Notes under the pieces: generated by a model
The model's database searches: none
What the model saw: the letters and a program-made list of their open reading frames with translations, nothing else
Told to the model about the DNA's origin: nothing
Part shown: positions 34,201-46,063 of the stretch, one piece after another
How the letters are laid out: the number at the start of each line of letters is the position of its first letter
Numbering within the stretch: the stretch's first letter is position 1
Assembly (NCBI GenBank): GCA_003254905.1
Contig: QANU01076562.1
Coordinates: forward strand, 518,124 to 582,123
From: Nissolia schottii
Lineage: Eukaryota; Streptophyta; Magnoliopsida; Fabales; Fabaceae
Reading direction: 5' to 3'
DNA length: 64,000 nt
Translations under genes and position numbers: made by a program

Positions 34201-35679
34201 CTCAGCTTTAAAGTTTTCCTAGCAATATATATAGTCTCAGAAGCATGCATATGATATGGAACAATTAACTTTTCATAAACATAGAATGCCTAGAAGGCTT
34301 TTCTAGCTAGTGTAGTGTGTGCTATGGACCGTATACACGTGACAATGTACACCAGTACTGTGGTCCCTCCCTCATACAAACCCAATACCCCAGTCCAAAG
34401 ATATGATCCCTTTGAATACCATATCTCTGTGATGTCATGGTCGTAACCGTTTGACTTGAAGACACCACATAGACCCTTCACCCATAACTTCCTTTTTGAC
34501 TATTTGTCTAAGGGCACGAATATTAGGGGCTAATATGGTATTGTGTGTTTGGATATACAGTGAGCTTTGGGTTAGAGTGGTACTAACGCTACTTAAGTCT
34601 TATTTTTTCTAAGTATGAATAGGATTTGATTTGGAATTTAGTGAACTGGTAAAATGGCCTAAATTTCTTGTGTGGAATTCACCGTGATAATTATAACCTG
34701 CACCGGCCACCTATGTATGTGTTAGGAGTATTCATCTCACCAAAGTTGGTTTACCAAACTTTTATTAATTTCCATAGATGAATAATGATTTCAATTACAA
34801 GTCATCCACGACTATCAAATGACCAATCAAAACAATGGGCAACAAAAACTAGCTAAGGAATCTTTAGGTAGACCAGACCAATCAAAATGATTAGGAGTTG
34901 TAGCACACTTAAAACCTTCACCCTAATTAATCTGCAAGTTCATCGAGTCGTAATTTGACCAGATTGCAGCATTCGTTCTGGACTTCTTGTAGCCACAATT
35001 TTGACTTGAAACTCCTTCTAAGATGGTCCAGGGGCTCCAGGGTGTTACTGTGGTCATCATTAATGTTTTCGCCATTTTGGATTCAGAAATCCAATGTTTG
35101 AAAATATGTCCTCCATGTTGAAAATAATAACCAACCTCTTTACAAATAAGATGTTTAATGACCCCGTCACAGACCCTCTAGTCCTCTACTGTCTACTGTA
35201 GTGTTTAGATGAAATTAAAGGATCCAACATTAATTTGACTAAGAATTTCCTCATAATATAGTCATTGAATCATCAGTGGGTAGAGGAGGGTTCAATTATT
35301 ATTCCTGTTTCAACTTTCAAAGATGGATTGAGAAAAGAAGGCACTGTTCTAGTAGTTTCCATTCCAACCTATTTTTTATATGTTGGACCACACTAATTTC
35401 AATTTTTTATTTTCAGCTGAAGCAACACGCACATGGCTCATAATACACAATACATAAATTTGACTAAGCGGAACAATATATCAAAATAATAATTTTTAAC
35501 TTGTTTGGAATGAATGAAATTACTTACAGGCAGATAGTCTGAGGCACCAAACGGCTCACCGGCTTCATCAGATTTTGACGACGCGGCAAGCGGCGAGGTG
35601 TTTTCTGGCGGTAGCGGAGTACTTCCACCGCCTGCGAGCACTGAGTTCTCTGTGGCTGGCACGCCATCGCCAGGAATAG
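29223..35679 (+). CDS. TGA10: TGA9/TGA10-type bZIP transcription factor (clade D bZIP, DOG1 domain)
   Basis: Nuclear factor that binds TGACG (as-1-like) elements; this clade is known from anther development and redox/defence signalling. Ten exons can be read: 29223-29509, 29731-29843, 30566-30666, 30822-30938, 31064-31135, 31240-31299, 31426-31503, 31665-31758, (exons lost in the gap), 32958-33197, 35530-35679. Diagnostic stretches in order: YDLGELDQALFLYLDG, RPPTLNIFPSQPMHVDP, GPTSSSEQEGPKTPDPK, the basic region LRRLAQNREAARKSRLRKK, the zipper AYVQQLESSRIRLNQLEQEL, and the DOG1 part from PLTEQQILGICGLQQS to EYFHRLRALSSLWLARHRQE. All visible joins keep phase. The N gap removes the DOG1 start; the missing exons must total 2 mod 3 bases. 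The intron after 31299 has a GC donor. Start 29223 is the first in-frame ATG after the TATA box; an ATG pair at 29320 is the alternative. TGA10 versus TGA9 is uncertain. Apart from the gap the gene looks intact. Confidence 0.93.
31300..31425 (+). other. GC-AG intron inside the bZIP domain
   Basis: Exon end AAAAAG is followed by GCAAGT, the usual form of rare GC donors, and the acceptor is CCCAG at 31421-31425. Using it joins RLRKK to AYVQQL exactly; no GT donor nearby keeps the bZIP intact. Confidence 0.85.
31801..32351. other. Assembly gap (551 N)
   Basis: A run of N inside the TGA gene. By family comparison it hides the start of the DOG1 domain, about 90 codons between SPG and the residues before LILSQIEPL. 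An apparent 249-codon open frame across it is an artefact. Confidence 1.
32734..32903. mobile_element. Stowaway-like MITE in a TGA intron
   Basis: Inverted ends TACTCCTTCCGTTTAATAAT and, reversed, TACTTCGTTCCGTAACTTAG. It lies about 55 bases upstream of the exon starting at 32958. Confidence 0.65.
33198..35529 (+). other. Long last intron of the TGA gene
   Basis: 2.3 kb between GTACCT and CTTACAG. No second gene, element end or conserved protein was recognised inside it; short open frames at 33562-33979 are featureless. Confidence 0.7.
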
Positions 35680-37740
35680 CTATAGCAATGGCACCGAAGC
35701 CCTATGTAGCTGTGGTCTTAGTAGCTTCTTAACTTGTCTCATTTTAGCTTTTGGATTGAATATTATTCTCTTCACTCCGGTACCACCCCACCCACTAGCT
35801 AGATCAACATCACTCATCAGATGTATAGATAGACATATATTTAATATATAGAAAGTCAATTTTAACAACTATATATAGAGCTTTCTCTCTCTTTCTGCGG
35901 ATTCTCGAAATTTTTAGTGTGAAAGAATGATGAACCTGCGAAGCAAATTGAGGAAGAATGGAGAGCTGGAGAATTTAGTGAAGACCAAAAGAAAATTGAT
36001 GGTTTTGTTTGGCTTCCGTGGATAAAATAGCCAGCATATTTTACATTAATGAGTTGGAGATTGGGATCGTAGTTGACTACGTTATTTCATTTACCCTTCT
36101 TTAATTTTACATGCAAGGCTTTCGTATTGATAAATATCTTGATTTTTTCAATAACGTGAAATCTTCACAGGTTTACATGCGAGTTCTCATTATTTATCTA
36201 TACATAAAATGAATATCAACAAATTAATATTATTTCTCTAAAATAAAAAAAGGCATATGAACAAATTAATATTATTTCTCTTAGCACCATCACTTTACCA
36301 CCTTGGGTCTCTATATATGTGTTCATATGTAAAAATAACATTTCAGTTTAGTATTTGGTTCTAGGTGGAAAACATATGCTTGTATGCGTTAAACTCAATC
36401 GTTCATTTTCCCTTGGAGGGTTGCATGCATGCTTTTGAGTATTGCTGAACCATGTACACCTTGGTTAGCCAAAAAAAAAATTTGTTAAATTTTTGTTTTA
36501 GTATATATACCTTCTTTCGCTGTCCTTCTTTTATTTAGTTTTTCTTCCAACTGAGTGAATGGGGGAGTAAATTAGGTGGTCCATTCTTGTAAGGTTGGCT
36601 GCAAACAGTCAATTTCACGTGTCAGAAGCAAAATTTAATTCAAAGGGGCACTTTAATGCGAACTATTAATTAGGGTTGACCAATATAACTATTAAGGGTT
36701 TTGTATGTGAAGTACCTGCATTAAACTTATTAAAAAAATTATTATTTTGAAAAAAAAAGTATAATTTAATTAAATTATTAAATTATAAATATTATCTAAT
36801 TTAATATGTATTGAAAAATGTAAATGATAAATATAAAATGCATGATACATCTTGAGTACAATTTTTATAAAAGAACAAATTAAAGTATAAATTGAAGCAT
36901 AACAAAATCAAGTAGAAGATATAATTTTAGAAATAATATTTTATGTTGTGTTAAAAATTTGAATTTTGCGTGCCACTGTGCATTAAAAAAAATTACCATT
37001 ATAAGTTCATATACATTTAGTTATAAATCATTTACTATTCAAACGTACATAATATAATATAAATATGACTATATTTAATATATATTAAATATTTTTTTTT
37101 GGGTGATAATCCTCATAATTTTATTAGTATAAGTTCAATCATCTCCTAAGAAAATAAAGAATTTCACATATTTTCTTTTCTTTTCCTTTTTACGTAGTAG
37201 TTTAATTTTGTTGCTTTTTCTTCTGTGATAATTTAATTTTGTTTTATAAAATTCTACAAAATAAAACCTTTTGGATTAGAAAATATTAAAAAATAAGACG
37301 TCATACATCATTATAAAAATTAATATTTAGAAACACTAAATAAAATATTTTAAATTCACAATAATTATTATATTTAAGTATAATGTTTAATACAATATTG
37401 ATTAAATTTGTTATGCTATCAATGTCAATTTACATTCAAACATAACTACTTCAATTGCTAGAAAGAAAATCTGTTTTACGTCAATAGTCTTAACACTTAT
37501 AACTTTCATATTATACACCCTTAACTTATACTATTCATTGATATTCCTCTCAATCTTTATTTATACATGAAATTATTCATATACTATTGTGTACATATAA
37601 AGTAATAAATATAAAGTGTGTAATTAATTAGTTTTAGGGAAAACACAAATTTAAATGAAATAAAATCTAAAATTATGCGATTCTCAATTTAAATTGCTCC
37701 ACTTACACTATTCAAATGACTCATTTGTCACACAAAAGTG
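35680..37740. other. 3' flank of the TGA gene, nothing further recognised
   Basis: The first few hundred bases are the likely 3' UTR, but no clear AATAAA site could be chosen. The rest is AT-rich without a recognised element. Confidence 0.45.
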
Positions 37741-38720
37741 CGAGATTTTCACTCATTTTGAGCTCATTCTCTATAAATAGACATATTCTCACAATCACAA
37801 CTTCACACTCTGCCTCCATAGTTTAGGTTTCTATAATTTTGTCTATTATTTTTCACACTTTAGGTTATTGTTAGTAGTGTGTAATTGTAGTTTTTCAAGG
37901 ATTATTGGAGCTCTCGCACTGACATGCAAGCTTTCAATTGTTCGCAAAGTCAAGTACTTTCTTCCGTTGTTATATTCAAGTTCCATTTATTTTAATTCTC
38001 CATCTATTCTCTACTCTCTACTCTCTTCTTCTCTTTATTTACTATTCGTCTAAATCCTCCATTCATGGACAATTAGTTTTTTAATACCTTGCATGAGATA
38101 ATTATAGGATTAGGATTAATTTGAGGTTCTCGTGCTTAATGATTGTTCATAATTCTTCCTCATTCTTCTCTGATTAATAACATAACGATCACATGTTATT
38201 GGTTAGGGTTAATTCTAAATTGATGAATCTTGATGATTATAGGATTTATTGAATTATGATTTGTTATGATTGGTAACTCGAATTGGTTAATTAGGATCGT
38301 CCAAGCTGGTAAAGGGAATTTGGGAAATTAATTTGATTAGATTAAGTTGTATAATTGAGTATAAAATTAGTATAGGTATTTGAAACCAAGCTTTTGATTA
38401 TTAATTCTTGTACTGGTTAATGCTTAGGAGAAAACGATCGTGATCTCTTAGGTGAATTGCATTTTAGTTTAAGATTCTGGCTAATAAACAACAACTCCTC
38501 GTATGAACATTGATTTGTGGAACCAATGATAATTAATTTATAATTTATGAAGAATCGTGTGCATGGTATTTTCCTTTCTATTTTGCGTATTTTATTTTAT
38601 TTTATTTGTAAAAATCATTTAACCCTCAAATTACTTTACTTAAATAGAATAGAGTTAAATTGTTTGTACTTCTTTATGAGACGACCTAAATTAGTTCATT
38701 TACTACATTTTTGGGTTACC
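37741..38720 (+). other. Possible LTR or leader of a decayed retrotransposon
   Basis: A TATA-like TCTATAAATAGAC (about 37770) is followed by a CT-rich leader-like stretch. Near 38670 there is GAGACGACCTAAATTAG, a phrase resembling U5 sequences of plant LTR elements. No partner LTR or primer site was seen, so this is a weak suggestion. Confidence 0.25.
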
Positions 38721-38799
38721 TAATTATAAATTATTATTTAATTATGCACTAAAATTGTGATGTTTTAATGTGTGTCAATACTCATAGAGATACCTATCT

Positions 38800-39350
38800 T
38801 AAGATAAGGAAGAATGATATTGTGCTTAGTGCAAGACGATACCACCTTGTAGTCTTCCATCAATCAAACCTCAGTTCCATCGACATACTTACTACACACC
38901 CCAAGGCTTCCTCCCATCATCTTTAAAGGACCAACATACCACTAAGTGTATTAGGAAGTGATATATCTAAGAAATAATTTTTCACCAAATCAAAATAATT
39001 AGTTCGTTTGTAAAATGAGGCGGCTGAACACCACCATGTTTAGCCAACCAATAAATAGTCCCGTCAAAGAACATCTGTGACCAAGATTTACAAGGGGTAA
39101 CAATAGCATAGGGAAGATTGTCGCCATACTCAATTTCCTTCCACAAATTTTCTCTAACAGAGAAATAGAGTCATTGGTAGATTCGTCATACCCCAAAACC
39201 ACTTGATCTATAGGTACATTTTCCTTTCCTAAGAGAATTTACGGTATGAGGGGATTATGAAAATGTTCAATGAACCCTAGTAAATGGGTTTCACGGAATG
39301 AGATTTGGGTAAATCTCGAACACTATAAAGCCCCTGCATGAACTCTTAAT
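38800..39350 (-). pseudogene. F-box protein pseudogene (F-box-associated/FBA region)
   Basis: Minus-strand frames give the conserved order of the F-box-associated domain of SCF ubiquitin-ligase substrate adaptors. In order: SCRGFIVF and WNPFTRVH (about 39250-39345), VLGYDESTNDS (about 39170-39200), NLWKEIEYGDNLPY then MFFDGTIYWLAKHGG (about 39020-39150), FDLVKNYFLDISLPN (about 38950-39000), and GGSLGVCSKYVDGTEV, stop, LMEDYKV (about 38840-38920). At least three frame changes and an internal stop separate the pieces. The F-box motif itself was not found upstream. It is a decayed copy, not a functional gene. Confidence 0.75.
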
Positions 39351-41300
39351 CTTAAGGTTATATTGTTAGGGCATAAATTATAAATGATAGATAGGCATTA
39401 CTTACAGGCACACCAAAATCGAAGAAGGAGAGAGCTCTATTTATAGGCGGAGATTTGGTTAAAAGGGCGGGACAAGCCCTCTTTTAGCCCAGGAGGCACG
39501 AATAAGGTTTATGATCACTAGCAGTGTGCTGGAGCGCCTTGCTGCTCCGACGCGTTGGAGCATGCTAGGTGCGCTAGAGAGCCTTGTTGTCCCAACGCAT
39601 TGCAACGCGCTATAGGCATTGCAGCACGTCTCTAAAACCCAAACTGGTCATTGCGACTTAGGCCATTACACCATGCCCCTGCCACCGTCATTGTCACTAC
39701 CACCGTCGCCACGCCCTTACCACTAGGCCCTTACATCATACAATCATTGTTAGTCTTTTTCTTATTGTTTTTTATTTTATTTTATTTTGATTGAACTAGA
39801 TGTGATTTTATTTTAAGACTATTGTTGTTTTATTGTGATTTTTTTTATCTATGATTTAAGAGTATGTTCATAATTGATTTGAATATATTTTAGGGTTAGA
39901 ATTTGTGTTAGGTTTAGATTAGGTTAATGTTAGGGATAAGGTTAGGGGGTAGTGTTAGATAATGATTATGTTTGTTTATGTTTATGTGAAGGGATTGGGT
40001 TAAAGTTAGGGTTAAAGTTAATTTGTGTATTAATATTTTATTGACTTGTATATTTATGTTTTTTAAGGATATGAAAGACAAAAGTGAGTCCTCAAGTGGA
40101 CCTCCACCTTCACGTTGTGGATGATCTTGAACGTCGAATTGCTCTCCATGAGAGGATTTATGGCTTGAATACTCAAAGAAGAAATCATTCTTTGCCAGCA
40201 AATAGTTTGCCATTATCAAATTAGGGTTTAGTAGTTTTGAGATTTTACTGTGGATCAATCAGCAGAAAATTACTCATTCTCAAAGATGATCAAGTCTACG
40301 GTGGTAGGGAATCCTCTTGCTAGTTAATGGTAATCATTTGCCAATAGATGACCAAGTCTCTAGCAATAGATAGTGTCTACTATAAGATCAAATTAGATTT
40401 TATTTATTAGTCATAGGGTAGAGAATCCATTGTTGACCAATAATAATGTAAGGTTTTATGGTTTTTGTAATAAAAAATATATTATGCATTTTAAATTAAT
40501 GTATTTTGGTTATAATGATTAATAATAATATTTATTTTTATTTGTGTATTAATTAATTTATATATATATAAACATTTTATTTATTATTTATTTATTTTGT
40601 AGAGTTTTCCGATGGATATATTTGTCGGTAACCATTTTGAAATGCGTCGTTTCTAAAATGTGTTACTGGCAAAAGGTTGTAAATTAGAAGAAACGTGATG
40701 AATCAATGACTTGGATGACAAAATAAAGATATTTTAGTTTTTTACTCTCTTTTTTTCAATATCGCAATGAGAAAGAAAATTAAGACATGAGATGAATAGA
40801 ACTTAGTTATGTTCCCTGCTTTTTTCTTCTTCTTAATTATGAACTAAGAATTAAAATTAAAAATAGTAAACATTCTTACATAATTAGACATTATGTACAT
40901 GTAATAATTAAACATCCAGTATAATACTATGAAGTTGAAGAATTTTAAGTGAATGCAAAATCATAAATACTTTGATGAGTTTGTATTTTATCTTTTCCTT
41001 ATTATTTATGTAGATATTAAATTTCATTCCACTCAATTAATTCTTTTATATTATGCCAACGTGCATCATTTTTATATTTTTAATAATAATTTGATATTTT
41101 ATATTAAAAAATTATTTACTTTATTTCGTCATACACTATAACCAAATTAATATTTATGATTTATGATTTATGATTTATAATTAAAATTATAACTTTTTAA
41201 AACTCGTGACAGGCTAAAAAACAATATTTACAACAATCTACACACACAGCCAATGGATCTGACGAAAAACTGTGAGCATATTAATCAAGCAATATTCACG
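39351..41300. other. Intergenic, mostly unassigned
   Basis: 39480-39730 is more GC-rich (GCTGCTCCGACGCGTTGGAG) and looks repeat-like. At 40118-40222 a plus-strand frame DDLERRIALHERIYGLNTQR ends at a stop and has no family I recognise. 39890-40020 has TTAGGGTT-like phrases that are too irregular to be telomeric. Confidence 0.35.
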
Positions 41301-41408
41301 TGCAAGAATTCTCAAATCAAGTGTCTTCGTGGCCCCCCGTCACGCATGACTCAAAAAATATCTCACCACCGCATCTTGTTCGCTGCCATTGCCAACCTTG
41401 TAACGCAT

Positions 41409-41427
41409 AAACACGCATATATCTTCA
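41409..41427 (+). promoter_or_regulatory. Conserved promoter block upstream of PGIP copy 1
   Basis: AAACACGCATATATCTTCA, identical to 61285-61303 upstream of the intact PGIP. It contains the only TATA-like run (CATATATC) and lies 56 bases from the ATG (53 in the other copy). Confidence 0.6.
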
Positions 41428-41464
41428 CTCTAATCTAAGACAAAACCTCACCTCAGTGTCAAAA

Positions 41465-41719
41465 ATGGGAACCACGACCACCACAATGCAGCTGCTCCTC
41501 CGCTTATCCCTTCTAATTCTGTTACTCCTCTCCCCTGCAGTACTCTCCAAGAAAAAATGCCACCCGGACGACATGAAAGCGCTCCTCCAACTCAAGAAGG
41601 ACCTCAACAACCCTTACTTCCTCGCCTCGTGGGTCCCCGAAGATGAGTATTGCTGCGACTGGTACTGCGTCGATTGCGACGCCAATAACCGCATCATAAC
41701 CATCTCCCTCTATGCATCC
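41465..41719 (+). pseudogene. PGIP copy 1, N-terminal fragment ending at a single N
   Basis: Encodes 85 residues closely matching the start of the intact PGIP at 61338: a signal peptide rich in Leu (MQLLLRLSLLILLLLSPA), then the LRR N-terminal cap with CHPDDMKALLQLKKDLNNPY, FLASWVPEDEYCCDWYCVDC and RIITISLYAS. It stops being PGIP-like precisely at the single N at 41720. All LRRs and the C-terminal cap are missing. The sequence after the N is non-coding, with a phrase (GTGTAAAACTCCTTTACA) typical of dispersed repeats. Either a mobile element or deletion truncated the gene, or the N marks a wrong assembly join and the rest of the gene lies elsewhere. As it stands it would encode a secreted stub without LRRs. 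Confidence 0.85.
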
Positions 41720-41720
41720 N
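41720..41720. other. Single ambiguous base
   Basis: One N exactly where PGIP homology ends; possibly a collapsed gap or scaffold join. Confidence 0.9.
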
Positions 41721-43082
41721 ATTTGTCGGTATATGATTTAATGATAGTGTAAAACTCCTTTACATTATCAGTGCATTCCAATTAAATCCATAAAACAAAC
41801 AAAACTTTAACTAAAAAAAGGAAATAGTCGAACAAAATTGAATGTTCACATTATATTTTTATAAAGTCTCTTATTAATTAATTTAATATTAAAAATTAAA
41901 ATTTATTACTGTACCTCAAAATTCATAACCGCCTTTATATATAGACTCTTTTATTTCGAAGTACCACTCAAGTATTAATATATTAATGAGAAAAATGGTC
42001 CTCTTACATCATTTTATGACATATTTTTAGACACTCTAAATTACTAGATGAGAAATAGATACACTACAAAGTACAAACAAATCATATATCTAAAATCATT
42101 AAACTTCAACAAATTTTCAAAACATATTAGGCATTTTGTTTTGTTTGTTACAGTATTTCAGTTTTGCATCTACTGTTAATATTTCTCCTCACCACTATTT
42201 CGGTGAGTTGAGATTTTTTTCTCTACTTATAAAAATAAAAAAAATAAAAAAAATGTAATATCTTTTTTAAAAATATGAATTTATTTTTTTAATATATATC
42301 CAACATAATGTACCTAACCACGTCAAAAAAAAAAGTCCCTAACTAATGTCTAATATGGCTCACTTTGGATAATTAACTTAACTAAGCACTCATATAAATA
42401 AAAGGATTTATAAGTGTTGTAACAAATGTGTGTGTGTGTTTTTTTTTAATTAAAATTTGTAATGTTTATGGATGATAGGTATATGGATGACAATAGCTAT
42501 TTGTGGAGTTGGATATATGCCCTCATTATTCATACTCGTTTAATATTTTGCTACTTGTACCTATATTTTTACCCATCATGGGTATTCATTTTGAATCTCT
42601 GCGAATATTCGCAATTATTTATCATTTTTTAAAAATAAAAATCGTTACTATCAATTATAAAATTACAATACTAGTAGACTACTACTTACACGTTACAATT
42701 TAGATTAATTAAATACATAATAAAAAATAATAATATTTTTTCATAATAAAGTTTTTTTTTATAATATTTTCTTTAATTTATCAAATCTCCACAACTTCTT
42801 GTCTAGTATTGATAATTAGCTTACTTAAAAATTAACAAGTCAGAAAAATTATCATCAAAATCAAAGGAGGTAACTCTTTTTATTAAATTATTATCATCAC
42901 TTATTTGATGGAACATAAAATTAGAAAATAAAAAATAAAAAACAAAGAACACACAACTTTTCAAGACACTAATAATGTTACATTGATCTCTTGAACCCAA
43001 AGAAGAAGCAACTTAGTTATGCCCACGTCGAAAAAAAGAAAAAGAAAAAAACGAAAGAAGTTGTGCCCCCAAATAGCATGGG
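41721..43082. other. Intergenic, start of the dirigent-duplication block
   Basis: Mostly AT-rich. From about 42790 (AACTTCTTGTCTAGTATTGA) onward the sequence is homologous to 49190 onward, the 3' flank of the second dirigent copy. Confidence 0.6.
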
Positions 43083-43291
43083 TTAATAATGAAACGCATA
43101 GACGTCATATTCGACAACAGCATCCAAAGACGTGAGATTCAACGAGTGGATCCTCGCCTCAGAGTTGTCGGGGAGATGCTTCGATGGTAACGAGGTTGTT
43201 TGGCGGCGGCGAGGGAGGAGGAGAAGAGGAAGGTGATGAGGATGATTAGGGGAATGAAGTGAACCGAGAATAGGGTTTGGGATTTGGACAT
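43083..43291 (-). pseudogene. Dirigent protein pseudogene with a large internal deletion
   Basis: Minus strand from ATG at 43291. The N-terminal part reads a signal peptide (MSKSQTLFSVHFIPLIILIT) and the start of the mature protein (KQPRYHRSISPTTL), co-linear with the copy at 49454-50020. It then jumps, near 43160, to the last residues of the domain (LNLTSLDAVVEYDVYAFHY, stop 43083-43085). About 0.37 kb coding for the barrel is missing and the two parts are in different frames (209 bases in all, not a multiple of 3). The flanks on both sides are also homologous to the other copy, so this is a tandem duplicate that later lost its middle. Confidence 0.85.
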
Positions 43292-45299
43292 GGTGATGGT
43301 GATGCGGTTGAGATGACAAAGGATATATGTGTGTATGTATTTATGGGTATGATATGTAAACTCATTGGGAATCCTTCGTGAGGTTTTGGAGCGTTAAACC
43401 TGCTAGAGTCATGTAAACAACTTGCATGTGCAAGGAATGAGAAATGTTATTAGTACCAATTATTTTAAGTGAGATATTACATTGATTTATTGATGATTTA
43501 TTATTAGATAAGATTTAATGGAGTGTTGATTGCATTATAAATTCATCTAATAGTGAATAATAATTGAATTAACACAACATTAAACACAAAATAAGTTCAA
43601 ATAATGCATTTTATAAATAATTTCGTGTGATATTACTTTAGCGAATGTTACGAGTATCATTTTAAATGAGGCTCAGATATTGTGTAACTCAGAATCCATT
43701 TACCACAATATTTTAGTGGGATGTGAGCCACATTTGAATTCTATTTAAGGTGGATATGATGTCAAGAGTAATGTTATTTAGCAGAATTATTGTTAGAAAT
43801 ATTGCCAAAATTTTTAAAAAAATTTAAATTGGATGATTGGATAGTAATATAATGAAAGTTACTAATTCATCCAATAGTTAAAAATTATGTCACATCATTT
43901 TGACAAAAATTTTGATAAAAAAATTTATAGCAACATAATATTTTTAATGATGTGAGTTAATATAGTATTTCCAGGAAAATGAGCACACGCTTACCACAAC
44001 TCAATATTTTATGCACCACACTTATTACGATTTTAAGAAAATTAAACTATTTCATTGAAAACTAATGTATGGTTGGCCATAAATCATGACACTTTGTGGA
44101 CCAAGAATAATTTTAGACATTATTCATATTAAAGTCATAACTTATTTAAAATAATAAATAAAATTTAAGAGATATTTTATAATATATTGCACAATACATT
44201 ATCTCAATACAAAGTTATATTATAAAATATAAAGTACAATAATTTAAAAATAAAAATCGTATAATTTATCATAATTTTTTGAATGTTATTATTAAAGAAT
44301 TGTGATTTTTATTTGAGATGTTTAGAGATCAATTGAGAGTGTTCATAAACCAATTAAGAACTTTTTTTGGTTAAGGGACTAATGTAAATAGAATACTAAT
44401 AAAAAGTTCAGAGCTTAATTAAGACATTCACCCAATTTTAAAACTCAAACTCAGCTTAATGAACATTGAATCAAAACATGTTATCGATTAGGTTGAGTCA
44501 TGTACATTTTGGCCCTATTTCCAATCATATAAGCTTGTCACATGTGCTACTTTTGTGAAAAATGATAAAAGTCAAACATTTATGATGAAGTAATAATATA
44601 TAATTGAATGGTGGTGTAAATTTTAATATAATGGTAACGCATTAAAATTGAAAAATAAATATGATTTGATATAGTTAATATAAGTTAAGAGTTTAATTAT
44701 TATGTATTAACATTGAAAAAAATTTATACTGTCATTCAATAAAATATTTCATATACATGACTTTTTCAAGTAGTAAGTAAGAAAGTCAAAAAAAATTTTG
44801 TTATGCGACAATATTTGATTGAATAATAATGTGAAAAAAGTTTTACACTGTCAACGCATAATAATTAATCTCATAACTTAATGATTAATCAAAATCAATT
44901 TGTATTGACTTAATATTTTTTAAAATCAATTTGTATGAGATACAAATTTTTATATACAAAATAAAAATGAATGATTAAATCATTTCAATCCGTAACTTGG
45001 CTATCTAAAACTTAATTTGAAAAATGCAATAGCGTGTGTGATCGGGGATTAAATTATGATTAAGTTATTAATTCTTTTTAGAGTCAAAGCGTGAGCTTCA
45101 TATCATATACTATGAGAGGTTAACTTAAAAACTAAGCAAAGAATATTCCATTGGTGAGTTGTTAATCGGTACTAAAATTACTTATTATATTGTGATATTA
45201 AGCTAAAATTTTTAGGAGAGAGAGATGATTTTTGACACCTTTCTAGATAGGTCCTTCCTTGCTTACAATCTCTGTTAGCTTTATTATTTGTTTGCATTG
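43292..45299. other. Intergenic; dirigent 5' flank, then unassigned
   Basis: 43370-43440 still matches the upstream flank of the second dirigent copy (GGAGCGTTAAACCTGCTAGA against GGAGCGTTAGACTTGCTAGT). Beyond it the sequence is AT-rich with repeat-like phrases (GTTTTACACTGTCAACGCAT near 44840) but no defined element. Confidence 0.5.
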
Positions 45300-45648
45300 T
45301 GTTGTGTTCACGTGTGAATAGAGTCTCACATCAATGAATGATTAACTAAGTGTAGAATATATATTTAGGAAGTGTTATTGTCATAAAGTTTTGGGTTAAG
45401 ATGTGACATTTGAAATGTTTATGCATTTTTCACTTAACTCGTTAGTTTAAATTTCCTTAGATTTTGCCGTGAGCTCGGGAAGCTTTTGCTAGGGGGAGCA
45501 TATTGATATTGATCCTCACACCTAAGAGGGAGATTGTTGTGTTTAAGTGTGAATGTAAAGTCTCATGTAAATGAATGATGGATTAAGTGAAAAATCATCT
45601 AATCCATTTATGTATTTCTCACTTATCCCATTAATTTAAATTTCCTTG
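45300..45648 (+). mobile_element. TRIM-like miniature LTR element
   Basis: Two direct repeats, 45300-45459 (TGTTGTGTTCACGTGTGAAT) and 45535-45648 (TGTTGTGTTTAAGTGTGAAT), both ending TTTAAATTTCCTT, flank only about 75 bases. The inner segment ends in CCTAAGAGGGAGATTG, a purine-rich tract where a 3' LTR should start. The second repeat lacks part of the middle of the first. No coding capacity. Target duplication not established. Confidence 0.6.
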
Positions 45649-46063
45649 TTGGATTGCAAATTCCCTTGCACTAGATTGAATCTTTTTTCTTTTATTTCTC
45701 TATCTCCGCAACTAGTACTAGAAAAATGGATTTTAGCGACAGAAATGCAATCCGTTGTTATATTTTATGTTAGTGACGAAATTCGCAACAGAATAATATT
45801 AATTCCTTGTTAAATTTTGAAAATAGCGACGAATTCGTCCATTGCTAAATGTTTTCTACTAATCAAGCTTCTTCTAATGTGAATAGCCAAAAATACAAAA
45901 CAAAAACTAAGGCCTAAAACTAAAAATGAATGACTACGGCCCAAAATTAAGGCTTCTATATTATTTTATAATTTAGAATTAGAGCAAAAAAAAAACGCTC
46001 TCTCTCGGACTAAAATCACTCACTCTCTCTCTACAACGCCAGTCACCGGAACTTTCTCTCTCA

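Noticed and set aside
39890..40020. Telomere-like TTAGGGTT stretch
   Set aside because: Irregular GTTAGG/GTTAGGG phrases without a constant unit; probably chance in T/G-rich sequence.
40118..40222. Short plus-strand frame DDLERRIALHERIYGLNTQR
   Set aside because: Looks protein-like but matches no family I can name and has no supported start; left unassigned.
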